Positions 51,357 to 59,400 of a DNA stretch of 64,000 nt are shown here, in pieces. The DNA is taken from NCBI GenBank assembly GCA_045807125.1, contig JBJMHZ010000020.1, positions 1 to 64,000 on the forward strand, given 5' to 3'. Under the pieces are notes generated by a model. The model made no database searches, had not been told where the DNA came from, and saw nothing but the letters and a program-made list of their open reading frames with translations. Numbering within the stretch: position 1 is the first letter of the stretch; every line of letters starts with the position of its first letter. The position numbers and the translations under genes were made by a program. The stretch comes from JBJMHZ01 sp045807125. Its GTDB lineage: Bacteria > Actinomycetota > Actinomycetes > JAWWOL01.

Positions 51357-51670
51357 CGTCTGATGGCCCTCCAGATGGGAAGCCGGGCACGCAAGCACCC
51401 GAGTTGTCCGCTTTCACCGTACGTTGAGGGCCGCGCCGGTGCCAGCCCCAAGGGGGTCACCCGTCGGTTGCCGCCCGTGACCGTGATCACGCCGGTACGT
51501 CGTGGGTCGAGCGGGTAGGTCCCTGCCCGCCGCATCGATCGGAGACCGGACGTGGAGCTGGGCCAGAAGAAGCGCGTGAGGGCGCCGGCCCGGACGCGCG
51601 CCGCCCCCGGGCGCGCACGTCGGCGCGGAACGAGGCCAGGCAGGAGCTCTTCGCGGACATCCTCGCCAAG
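51357..51670. other. leader/intergenic region with possible remnant
   Basis: No complete gene. It holds the presumed promoter and leader of the transglycosylase gene on the minus strand. On the plus strand, GTG at 51552 (GGAG at 51541) starts VELGQKKRVRAPARTRAAPG, which runs out of frame with the DUF4268 region that follows. No riboswitch consensus was found. Confidence 0.45.
51477..51490. promoter_or_regulatory. Crp/GlxR-like site
   Basis: GTGACCGTGATCAC fits the GTGA-N6-TCAC palindrome recognised by Crp/Fnr-type regulators, 121 bp upstream of the transglycosylase start. In mycobacteria and streptomycetes Crp controls cell-wall hydrolase genes, so this is plausible, but outer flanking bases deviate (C instead of T, G instead of A). 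Confidence 0.35.
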
Positions 51671-52126
51671 GTGGTGAAGCAGCGCCCGGCCGTCCGGATG
51701 CCGCGTCGCACCGGGGACAGCTGGCTGTCGTTCGCCTCGGGCCCGTTCGGGTACTGGGCGCTGTCCCAGATCGCGGACGGCCGGCTCCGCGTCGAGGCCT
51801 ACCTGGATTGCGGGGACCGGGAGCGGAACAAGCGGCTGCTCGACGAGCTCGCCGCCGATCGCGAGGCCTGGGACGCGAGGACCGGCCTGTCGCTCTGCTT
51901 CGAGCGACTCGATGCCAAGAAGGCGTCGAGGATCGCCGTTTACCGGCAGCTCGACCTGTCAGAGGGCGCCGACCGGGTGCAGCGGCGAGCCGTGGTCGAC
52001 TGGGCGGCCCGCGCGCTCGTCGCGATGCTCGACGCGCTGAACGAGCCGCTGCGGGCCAGGGCCAAGGAGCTGCGAGCCGAGGCGGCCGGTCGGCCCCCCG
52101 AGCCTCTCGCCATCCCCGCGCCATGA
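51671..52126 (+). pseudogene. DUF4268-domain protein, 5' end missing or frameshifted
   Basis: The frame from GTG 51671 gives 151 residues: SWLSFASGPFGYWALSQIAD, GRLRVEAYLDCGDRERNKRL, SLCFERLDAKKASRIAVYRQ, a clear DUF4268 (restriction-associated hypothetical) domain. The same frame continues upstream without a start as RNEARQELFADILAKV, which also belongs to the domain, so a start at 51671 would truncate it. The only plausible start with a binding site (GTG 51552) is in another frame. Either a frameshift near 51620 has broken the gene or an unusual start is used. Function is unknown. Confidence 0.6.
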
Positions 52127-52175
52127 CCTCTGCAGCGGGCCGGAGCGGCTGGACGAGCCGGCGGCGGCGGACGGG

Positions 52176-52616
52176 TCAGGGCCGCAGGAGCGGCTTGCGC
52201 ATGGTCACGTGCGGGATGCCGGCCTCCTCGTACGCGGCGCCGACGGCGGCGTAGCCGGCCCGGTGGTAGAACCCGGTGGCGTGGGCCTGCGCGTGCAGCT
52301 CCACCGCGCCGAGGCCGAGCTCGCCGGCCCGCTGCTCCAGCAGGCTCAGCAGCGCAGCCCCCACTCCCCGCCCGCGCGCGGGCGGCACCACCGCCATCCG
52401 GCCGACGACCCCGACGCCGCCGTCGCCGACCACCAGCCGGCCGGTGCCGACGACCGCGCCGTCCAGCACCGCGACGGCGTGGTGCGCGCGCTGGTCCTCG
52501 CCGTCGTACTCCAGCTCGACCGGCACGCCCTGCTCCTCGACGAAGACCCGCCAGCGCACCGCCCTGGCGGCCGGCAGCTCCGCCGCCTCTGCCAGGTGCA
52601 CGTCGACCGGGCTCAC
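52176..52616 (-). CDS. GNAT-family acetyltransferase
   Basis: 146 residues, GTG start overlapping the rluD-like gene's stop. GNAT core: ARAVRWRVFVEEQGVPVELE, HHAVAVLDGAVVGTGRLVV, the acetyl-CoA loop RMAVVPPARGRGVGAALLSL (R-x-x-G-x-G/A type), and ELHAQAHATGFYHRAGYAAV. The beginning is like ElaA/YjcF-type GNAT proteins. The substrate is unknown. Coupled translation with the pseudouridine synthase. Confidence 0.9.
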   Translation of the reverse strand: MSPVDVHLAEAAELPAARAVRWRVFVEEQGVPVELEYDGEDQRAHHAVAVLDGAVVGTGRLVVGDGGVGVVGRMAVVPPARGRGVGAALLSLLEQRAGELGLGAVELHAQAHATGFYHRAGYAAVGAAYEEAGIPHVTMRKPLLRP

Positions 52617-53539
52617 GCCTCGGCCGCGAGCACGTCGAGGGCGTGGCGCAGGTCCACCGGGTAGTCGCTGGTGAGCTCGACCCGCCCGCCCGACGGGTGC
52701 TCGAAGCCGAGCCGGACGGCGTGCAGCCACTGCCGGGTCAGCCCGAGCCGGGCCGACAGCACGGGGTCGGCACCGTACTGGCCGTCCCCCGCGCAGGGAT
52801 GGCGCAGGGCGGCCATGTGGACCCGGATCTGGTGGGTGCGCCCGGTCTCCAGCCGCACGTCGAGCAGCGAGGCCGCGCGGAACGCCTCGAGCGTCTCGTA
52901 GTGGGTCACGCTCGGCTTGCCGCCGGCCACGACCGCGAACCGGAACGGGTGGGACGGGTGCCGGTCGATGGGGGCGTCGACCGTGCCGCGCAGCGGGTCG
53001 GGGTGACCCTGCACGAGGGCGTGGTAGCCCTTGTCGACGCTGCGCTCCCGGAACGCCTGCTTGAGCGCGGAGTACGCCCGCTCGCTCTTGGCCAGCACCA
53101 TCAGCCCGCTGGTGCCGGAGTCCAGCCGGTGCACCACGCCCTGGCGCTCGGCGGCGCCGGACGTGGCGATGCGATGGCCGGCGGCCATCAGCGCCCCGAC
53201 GACGGTCGGTCCCTCGTACCCGGGACTCGGGTGGGCCGCGACGCCGGGCGGCTTGTCGACGACGATCAGGTCGGCGTCCTCGTGCACCACCCGCAGGCCC
53301 TCGACGGGCGTCGGCGTGGCCACCGGTGCGACGGGTGGCGGGGGCAGCTCGATCTCCAGCCAGGCGCCGCCGGCCACCCGGTCGGACTTGCCGCACGCCG
53401 CGCCGTCGACGGTGGCGAGGCCGGCCTCGATGATGTCCGCGGCCGCGGTGCGGGACAGCCCGAACAGCCTGGCGACGGCGGCGTCGAGGCGCAGGCCGTC
53501 GAGGCCGTCCGGCACCGGGAGGGTGCGGCGGTCAGTCAC
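52613..53539 (-). CDS. rluD: RluA/RluD-family pseudouridine synthase
   Basis: 308 residues from the GTG at 53539, overlapping the lspA end by 8 bases. S4 domain (GLRLDAAVARLFGLSRTAAA), then the catalytic domain: VHEDADLIVVDKPPGVAAHP, the signature GVVHRLDSGTSGLMVLAKSE with the catalytic Asp, VRLETGRTHQIRVHMAALRH, and DGQYGADPVLSA. It isomerises uridines in 23S rRNA; RluD-type assignment comes from the S4 domain and its position beside lspA, conserved in actinobacteria. Confidence 0.92.
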   Translation of the reverse strand: MTDRRTLPVPDGLDGLRLDAAVARLFGLSRTAAADIIEAGLATVDGAACGKSDRVAGGAWLEIELPPPPVAPVATPTPVEGLRVVHEDADLIVVDKPPGVAAHPSPGYEGPTVVGALMAAGHRIATSGAAERQGVVHRLDSGTSGLMVLAKSERAYSALKQAFRERSVDKGYHALVQGHPDPLRGTVDAPIDRHPSHPFRFAVVAGGKPSVTHYETLEAFRAASLLDVRLETGRTHQIRVHMAALRHPCAGDGQYGADPVLSARLGLTRQWLHAVRLGFEHPSGGRVELTSDYPVDLRHALDVLAAEA

Positions 53540-54152
53540 GCTCCGAGTATGCCGAGGCGTCGCCGTCACCGGCATGCTCGGCGTCGCCGGGCAGGCCGGG
53601 GTCGCGGCGCCGGCCGTCGACGTCGATGCCCCTGGCGGCCAGCAGCACCGCGAGCGCGCCGCCGCAGACGATCGCCGAGTCGGCCAGGTTGAAGATCGGC
53701 CAGTGCGGCAGCTTGATCCAGTCGACGACGTAGCCGCGGAACGGCGCCGGTGCCCGGAAGACCCGGTCGATCAGGTTGCCGAGCGCGCCGCCGAGCAGCA
53801 GCCCGAGCGTGACCGCCCACCCGGTGCTGGACAACCGGCGGGCGGTCCGCACGATCGCGACGATCACGGCCACCGCGACGAGCGCGAACAGCGCGGTCTG
53901 CCCCGTGCCGATGGAGAAGGCGGCGCCTGGGTTGCGCGCCTGCGTCAGCCGCAGGACGCCGTCGACGACGTCGACGTAGGCCCCCGGCTCGAGGTGCCGG
54001 ACGATCTCGATCTTGCTGATGAGGTCGGCGACGAGCACGACGACGGCGACCACGGTCAGCAGCCCCACCGTGCGGGCCGAGGGCTGGTGCGACGCGGCCG
54101 GCCGCCCTGCTCGGTCGGGCTCGCTCAGCGACGCTCCTCGCGCTGCTTGCAT
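53532..54152 (-). CDS. lspA: lipoprotein signal peptidase
   Basis: 206 residues from the ATG at 54152, overlapping the TraR-like gene by 28 bases; a CTG eight codons later, close to GAGGAG, is an alternative start. Cleaves prolipoproteins at the lipobox. Four TM helices; the catalytic Asps are in LTQARNPGAAFS-adjacent GGALGNLIDRVF and WPIFNLADSAIVCG. The N- and C-terminal tails (GIDVDGRRRDPGLPGDAEHA) are hydrophilic and longer than in E. coli. Works with Lgt (22897-23832). Confidence 0.93.
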   Translation of the reverse strand: MQAARGASLSEPDRAGRPAASHQPSARTVGLLTVVAVVVLVADLISKIEIVRHLEPGAYVDVVDGVLRLTQARNPGAAFSIGTGQTALFALVAVAVIVAIVRTARRLSSTGWAVTLGLLLGGALGNLIDRVFRAPAPFRGYVVDWIKLPHWPIFNLADSAIVCGGALAVLLAARGIDVDGRRRDPGLPGDAEHAGDGDASAYSERD

Positions 54153-55003
54153 GACACGCACAGCGTGGCACGCGGGAACGCCTGCAGGCGGGCCTTCCCG
54201 ATCGGGTTGCCGCAGCTCTCGCAGATGCCGTACGTGCCGGCGTCGAGCCGCACGAGGGCCCGCTCGACCTGGGCGAGCAGCTCCCTGGTGTTGGACGCGA
54301 GCGACAGCTCGTGCTCGCGCTCGAAGGTCTTGGTGCCCGCGTCGGCCTGGTCGTCGCCGGCGCCCTCGCCGGAGTCGCGCAGCTGCTCTGCCCAGCTCTG
54401 CTCCGCGTCGGCGATCTCGCCGCGCAGCTCGGCGGCCTGGGCGTCGAGCTCGCTCCTGATCTCGGCGAGCTCCTGCGCCGTCCACGGATCCTCGTCCGGC
54501 CGGGTGGCCGGCCGTGCGGGCGCCGACTTGGCCGGGGCCTTCGCGGGCGCCTTGGCCGGTGCCTTCGACGCGGCCGGGGCCGGGGCCTTCGCGGGCGCCT
54601 TGGCCGGTGCCTTCGACGCGGCCGGGGCCGGGGCCTTCGCGGGCGCCTTGGTCGCGCTCTTGGCGGGTGCCTTGGCGGCCGGCGCTGCCTTGGCCGGCGC
54701 TGCCTTGGCCGGCGCTGCCTTAGCGGTGACCTTCGCCGCCGCGTCCTTCGATGCGTCCTTGGCGGGGGCCTTGGCCGGGACCTTGGCGGCGGCCTTGCTG
54801 GTCGCCGCCCTCGCAGGCGCCTTGGCCGGTGCCTTCGAGGCGGCCTTCGCCGGTGCCTTCGAGGGGCTCTTCGACGCGGCCGGCGCGGCCTTGGCCGGCG
54901 CCTTCGCCGGCTTCGTCTCCTTGTCAGCGGCCCTGGTCGTCCTGGCGGTCGCCTTGGCCGCTGCCGACACGGGCGCGCTCGCCGTGGCCCTCTTGCCTGC
55001 CAT
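54125..55003 (-). CDS. TraR/DksA zinc-finger protein with histone-like Lys/Ala/Pro tail
   Basis: 292 residues from the ATG at 55003; the open frame extends but the added part is non-coding. Residues 1-165 are a low-complexity KAPAKAA repeat array like the C-terminal tail of histone H1 or mycobacterial HupB. Residues 170-292 are a DksA-type coiled coil (AELRGEIADAEQSWAEQL) and a C4 zinc finger at Cys 261, 264, 282 and 285 (ICESCGNPIGKARLQAFP, TLCVSC). DksA-fold proteins bind RNA polymerase through its secondary channel; the basic tail suggests DNA binding as well. Its place next to lspA and ileS is conserved in actinobacteria. Confidence 0.9.
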   Translation of the reverse strand: MAGKRATASAPVSAAAKATARTTRAADKETKPAKAPAKAAPAASKSPSKAPAKAASKAPAKAPARAATSKAAAKVPAKAPAKDASKDAAAKVTAKAAPAKAAPAKAAPAAKAPAKSATKAPAKAPAPAASKAPAKAPAKAPAPAASKAPAKAPAKAPAKSAPARPATRPDEDPWTAQELAEIRSELDAQAAELRGEIADAEQSWAEQLRDSGEGAGDDQADAGTKTFEREHELSLASNTRELLAQVERALVRLDAGTYGICESCGNPIGKARLQAFPRATLCVSCKQREERR

Positions 55004-55214
55004 CGTCCTCGCCCCCATAAAAAATGGGCGTCCCGCACGGGACGGGACGACTTCCGCATGATCATCGAAGTCCAGGCAGGATAAGCCCGGCTTGTCTCCC
55101 CGGCAACGCGGCGCGCCGCCCATCGCTTCCCGAGGCGGCCCCCCTTTCCCGGAGCCGTCACCTTAGCCGATGCCACGCCGATCAGCGATTTCCATTTCCG
55201 GGCCGAGCGGGCGC

Positions 55215-55484
55215 ATTGCTACGATCGCCAGCGCGGAGCAGGCAGTGACGGGACGAGTAGCGCCGGCAGCAGCGCAGAGCGATCCGGGGACGGTGGGAGC
55301 CCGGGGGCGAGCCCGGCGCGAAGATCACCCCGAGCCGCCGGAAGAACGGCGCCCGAGCGCCCAGTAGACCCGGCCCGCGACGACGAGAGGGGCGCCAGGC
55401 ACGCGCCCAAGGAGGGTGGTACCGCGGGGTCCGGCACGGCCGGCCACCTCGTCCCTCCGCCGGGATCGCATGACAGGCGGAGCA
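55215..55484 (+). promoter_or_regulatory. T-box leader of ileS with SD-sequestering hairpin
   Basis: The T-box core AAGGAGGGTGGTACCGCGG is at 55409-55427, with the TGG that pairs with the tRNA NCCA end. An ATC (Ile codon) at 55324-55326 in AAGATCACC is a candidate specifier. CTCCGCC (55455-55461) can pair perfectly with GGCGGAG (55476-55482), the likely Shine-Dalgarno region, so regulation would be at translation initiation as in other actinobacterial ileS leaders. A -10-like TACGAT is at 55220-55225. Boundaries are approximate. Confidence 0.85.
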
Positions 55485-58400
55485 GTGACGAAGCACCCGA
55501 CGGGCGAGCCCGACCGCACCCCCCGCGACGGCACCGGCGCCACCAGGTCGGGCCTGCGCGCGATGCCGGCCCAGGTCGACCTGCCAGCCCTCGAGCGGAC
55601 CGTGCTCGAGCGCTGGCGCGACGGCAAGGTATTCGAGCGCTCGCTCGCCGCCACCGACGGCGGCCCGTTGTGGGTGTTCTACGAGGGGCCGCCGACCGCC
55701 AACGGCAAGCCGGGCACGCACCACGTCGAGGCTCGCGCTTTCAAGGACCTGTTTCCCCGCTTCCGCACGATGAAGGGCTACCACGTGCCGCGCCGCGGCG
55801 GCTGGGACTGCCACGGCCTGCCCGTTGAGCTCGCCGTCGAGAAGGAGCTCGGCTTCTCCGGCAAGCAGGACATCGAGGCGTACGGCGTCGCCGAGTTCAA
55901 CGCGAAGTGCCGCGAGTCCGTGCAGCGCTTCGTGAGCGAGTGGGAGGACATGTCGCGCCGGATGGGGTACTGGGCCGATCTCGACGGCGCGTACTGGACG
56001 ATGAGCGACGAGTACGTCGAGAGCGTCTGGTGGTCGCTGAAGACGATCTTCGAGGCCGGGCTGCTCGTCCAGGACCACCGGGTGACGCCGTACTGCCCGC
56101 GCTGCGGCACCGGCCTGTCCGACCACGAGGTCGCCCAGGGCTACCTCACCGTGACCGACCCGAGCGTCTACGTCCGCTTCCCGGTGGAGTCCGGCCCGTG
56201 GGCCGGCAAGGCCAGCCTGCTGGTCTGGACGACGACGCCGTGGACGCTGATCAGCAACACCGCGGTAGCGGTGCACCCCGACGTGACGTACGCCGTCGTG
56301 CGCGCCGGCGACGAGACGCTGGTGATCGCCGAGCCGCTGCTCGGCGCCGTGCTCGGCGAGGCGCCGTACGAGGTGCTCGCCACGATGCCGGGCCGCGAGC
56401 TCGAGCGCACCGCGTACCGCCGGCCGTTCGACGTCGTCGCGTTCCCCGAGGGCTCGAGCGCGCACTACGTCGGGGTGGCCGACTACGTCACGACCGAGGA
56501 CGGCACCGGCCTCGTCCACCAGGCTCCCGCGTTCGGCGCGGACGACCTCGCCGTCGCCCGCCGCTACGGGCTGCCGGTGGTCAACCCGGTGCGCCCCGAC
56601 GGCAGGTTCGACGAGCACCTGCCGCTCGTCGGCGGCCTGTTCTTCAAGGCGGCCGACCCGGTCATCGTCGACGACCTGCGCCACCGCGGCCTGCTGCTGC
56701 GGGCCACCAGGCACGAGCACAGCTATCCGCACTGCTGGCGCTGCGACACGCCCCTGCTGTACTACGCGCTGCCGTCCTGGTTCATCCGCACCACGGCGAT
56801 CAAGGACAAGCTGCTCGCCGAGAACGCCCGCACCGACTGGCACCCGCCCACGATCCGCACCGGCCGCTACGGCGACTGGCTGGAGAACAACATCGACTGG
56901 GCGCTCTCGCGCAGTCGGTACTGGGGCACGCCGCTGCCGATCTGGCGCTGCGCGGCCGGTCACCTCACCGCGGTCGGCTCGCGGGCCGAGCTCGGCGAGC
57001 TGGCCGGCCGCGACCTCGCCGACCTCGACCCGCACCGGCCGTACGTCGACGAGGTCTCGTTCGCCTGCCCGCACGGGGGTTGCGGCGCGCCGGCGACCCG
57101 CGTTCCCGAGGTGATCGACACCTGGTACGACTCGGGGGCGATGCCGTTCGCCCAGCACGGCTACCCGCACCGCGGGGTCGAGGAGTTCGAGGCCAACTAC
57201 CCGGCGCAGTTCATCGCCGAGGCGATCGACCAGACCCGCGGCTGGTTCTACACGCTGATGGCGGTCGGCACGCTGATCTTCGACCGGTCGGCGTACGAGA
57301 CCGTGCTCTGCCTCGGGCACATCCTCGACGAGCAGGGCCGCAAGATGAGCAAGCACCTCGGCAACGTCCTCGACCCGTTCGAGCTCTTCGAGCGGCACGG
57401 GGCCGACGCCGTGCGCTGGCTCATGCTCTGCGGCGGCAACCCGTGGTCGGTCCGCCGGGTCGGGCACGAGGTGCTCGAGGAGATCGTCCGCAAGGTGCTC
57501 CTCACCTACTGGAACACCGCGTCGTTCCTCGTGCTCTACGCGCGGGCGAGCGGGTGGACGCCGGGCGACCCGGCACCGGAGCTGGCCGACCGGCCGCTGC
57601 TCGACCGCTGGGCGCTGTCCGAGCTGCACCGGACGGTGCTCGAGGTCGACGCCGGGCTCGAGGCGTACGACACGGTGCGCGCCGGGCGGCGGATCGCCGA
57701 GCTCGTCGACGACCTCTCGAACTGGTACGTGCGCCGCTCCCGCCGCCGCTTCTGGGACGGCGACCCGGCGGCCCTCGCCACCCTGCACGAGTGCCTCGAG
57801 GTGCTCACCCGGCTGATGGCGCCCTTCGTGCCGTTCGTGACCGACGAGGTGCACCAGCGGCTCGTCGCCGACGTGTGGGACGACCTGCCGGACTCGGTGC
57901 ACCTGCGGGACTGGCCGCGGGTCGACGGGTCGCTCGTCGACGACGAGCTCGCCACCCAGATGGCGCTGGTCCGGCGGGTCGTCGAGCTCGGCCGGCAGGC
58001 AAGGGCGCAGTCCGGCATCAAGAACCGCCAGCCGCTGTCATGGTTGTCCGTCTTCGATCTCGCCTGGCAGGCCGTGCCGGATGAACTGCGTCGCATCGCC
58101 TGCGATGAGCTCAACGTCGAAGGCGAAGGGCCGCTCAACGCGCTGGTCCACGTGCTCGACACCCAGGTGAAGCCGAACTTCCGCACCCTCGGCAAGCGCT
58201 TCGGCTCGCGGACCAAGGAGGTCGCCGCGGCCATCACCGCTGCCGACCCGGCTCGCATCGCGGAGGCGGCCTCACGAGGGGCCGTGGCCTTCGAGCTCGA
58301 CGGCGAGCCGATAACGCTGGCGCGCGATGACGTCATCATCAGTGAGGCTCCCCGCGAGGGGTACGCCGTCGCCAGCGAGGGTGGCCTGTCGGTCGCGCTC

Positions 58401-58688
58401 GACACGCGGATCACGCCGGAGCTGCGCCGGGCCGGGCTGCTGCGCGACGTGGTCAGGCTGGTGCAGGAGGCGCGCAAGGGCACCGGCCTCGACGTCACCG
58501 ACCGCATCGAGCTGTGGTGGACGAGCGCGGACGACGAGCTGGCCGGCGCGCTGCGGGGCGGCGCGGCCACCCTCGCCGCCGAGGTCCTCGCCACGTCGGT
58601 GAGCGAGGGCGCGCCGCTCGCGCGGCTCAAGCCGCACGCCGAGCCCGATCTCGGGCTGACGTTCTGGCTGCGGATGGCCGGCGCCTGA
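55485..58688 (+). CDS. ileS: isoleucyl-tRNA synthetase, type 2
   Basis: 1067 residues if the GTG at 55485 is used (ATG at 55470 or ATG at 55563 are alternatives). Class I synthetase: the HIGH-motif region reads GPPTANGKPGTHHVEARAFK, with G-T-H-H at 77-80, the G-x-H-H variant of type-2 IleRS. The KMSKS loop is GRKMSKHLGN (620-624). Editing-domain parts TTPWTLISNTAVAVHPDVTY and GTGLVHQAPAFGADD (with the conserved Asp) are present, followed by the anticodon-binding domain and a long C-terminal extension. Type-2 enzymes are often mupirocin-tolerant. Expression is controlled by the T-box leader. Confidence 0.96.
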   Translation: MTKHPTGEPDRTPRDGTGATRSGLRAMPAQVDLPALERTVLERWRDGKVFERSLAATDGGPLWVFYEGPPTANGKPGTHHVEARAFKDLFPRFRTMKGYHVPRRGGWDCHGLPVELAVEKELGFSGKQDIEAYGVAEFNAKCRESVQRFVSEWEDMSRRMGYWADLDGAYWTMSDEYVESVWWSLKTIFEAGLLVQDHRVTPYCPRCGTGLSDHEVAQGYLTVTDPSVYVRFPVESGPWAGKASLLVWTTTPWTLISNTAVAVHPDVTYAVVRAGDETLVIAEPLLGAVLGEAPYEVLATMPGRELERTAYRRPFDVVAFPEGSSAHYVGVADYVTTEDGTGLVHQAPAFGADDLAVARRYGLPVVNPVRPDGRFDEHLPLVGGLFFKAADPVIVDDLRHRGLLLRATRHEHSYPHCWRCDTPLLYYALPSWFIRTTAIKDKLLAENARTDWHPPTIRTGRYGDWLENNIDWALSRSRYWGTPLPIWRCAAGHLTAVGSRAELGELAGRDLADLDPHRPYVDEVSFACPHGGCGAPATRVPEVIDTWYDSGAMPFAQHGYPHRGVEEFEANYPAQFIAEAIDQTRGWFYTLMAVGTLIFDRSAYETVLCLGHILDEQGRKMSKHLGNVLDPFELFERHGADAVRWLMLCGGNPWSVRRVGHEVLEEIVRKVLLTYWNTASFLVLYARASGWTPGDPAPELADRPLLDRWALSELHRTVLEVDAGLEAYDTVRAGRRIAELVDDLSNWYVRRSRRRFWDGDPAALATLHECLEVLTRLMAPFVPFVTDEVHQRLVADVWDDLPDSVHLRDWPRVDGSLVDDELATQMALVRRVVELGRQARAQSGIKNRQPLSWLSVFDLAWQAVPDELRRIACDELNVEGEGPLNALVHVLDTQVKPNFRTLGKRFGSRTKEVAAAITAADPARIAEAASRGAVAFELDGEPITLARDDVIISEAPREGYAVASEGGLSVALDTRITPELRRAGLLRDVVRLVQEARKGTGLDVTDRIELWWTSADDELAGALRGGAATLAAEVLATSVSEGAPLARLKPHAEPDLGLTFWLRMAGA

Positions 58689-58690
58689 CC

Positions 58691-58710
58691 GGCCCGGCGG
58701 CCGCCGGGCC
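58691..58710. terminator. GC-rich hairpin after ileS
   Basis: GGCCCGGCGG immediately followed by its exact complement CCGCCGGGCC, two bases after the ileS stop. Likely terminator, no T-tract. Confidence 0.6.
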
Positions 58711-58772
58711 GCTTGCTCACCTGCGCATTTCCACCCGATCAGCGGAATCAAGCTGATGGTCGTCCGCTGCCG

Positions 58773-59327
58773 ATGCTCTCAATGCCACAGGGACGACTGC
58801 TCCGTAGGGAGCAACGCCCCGAAGCGTCCGCCCCGAGCTTCGCGGAGGCCCAGGTGTCCGTCGCACCTCTCTCGCTGTCCGCGCACAGCGCGGCCGGCGG
58901 CCTGCGCCTGAACCCGCATGCCGTCGCCGTGCCTGCGCTGTCCAGCCACGTACGGCCCGCGATCGTGCTCCAGGAGCGGGAGGCCCGCCAGCTGCTCCAG
59001 GCCGCTCAGCGCCAGGACGTCAGCATCGGCGGGCACCTGTCGGCCGGTCCGGCCGGCATCCAGATCTGGAGCGGGCCGTGGGACGGCCCGACCGGCGGGC
59101 ACGGCAGCGCCGTGCACCTCGGCTCGGTGGACTGGAGCTACGACACGCCGGTGAAGCACTACTGCACGATCTACCGCGCGATGGTCACCAAGGCCGGCGT
59201 GGCGGCCGGCGAGACGACCACGTCGATCCTCGGCAGGGTGCTCGCGCTGTCCGGCCTGCCGGTCGAGGGCAACCGGGTGACGATGCCGCAGCCGCCGGCG
59301 CGGGACCCGTTCCGCAACCGGCACTGA
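58773..59327 (+). CDS. conserved actinobacterial hypothetical
   Basis: 184 residues from the ATG at 58773 (a second ATG at 58782). A coherent alpha/beta domain: NPHAVAVPALSSHVRPAIVL, QEREARQLLQAAQRQDVSIG, GHLSAGPAGIQIWSGPWDGP, HLGSVDWSYDTPVKHYCTIY, RAMVTKAGVAAGETTTSILG. I recognise the pattern from uncharacterised actinobacterial proteins encoded near ileS or DivIVA genes; no function is known. No signal peptide is obvious. The N-terminal 35 residues look poorly conserved, so translation may start later. The stop lies in a 10-bp triple repeat. Confidence 0.7.
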   Translation: MLSMPQGRLLRREQRPEASAPSFAEAQVSVAPLSLSAHSAAGGLRLNPHAVAVPALSSHVRPAIVLQEREARQLLQAAQRQDVSIGGHLSAGPAGIQIWSGPWDGPTGGHGSAVHLGSVDWSYDTPVKHYCTIYRAMVTKAGVAAGETTTSILGRVLALSGLPVEGNRVTMPQPPARDPFRNRH

Positions 59328-59350
59328 GCGGCACTGAGCGGCACTGACCG
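59321..59350 (+). repeat. 10-bp triplicate carrying stop codons in all three frames
   Basis: GCACTGAGCG, GCACTGAGCG, GCACTGACCG in tandem. The TGA triplets at 59325, 59335 and 59345 fall in three different frames. The first is the stop of the gene ending at 59327. Confidence 0.85.
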
Positions 59351-59400
59351 CGCCGACCCGGACGATCACCGGCCCAGCGCGGCCAGGCACCGGCTCGCCG

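Noticed and set aside
51357..51550. Possible c-di-AMP (ydaO) riboswitch before the transglycosylase gene
   Set aside because: Such riboswitches are common before actinobacterial wall hydrolases, but the conserved core sequence could not be found here.
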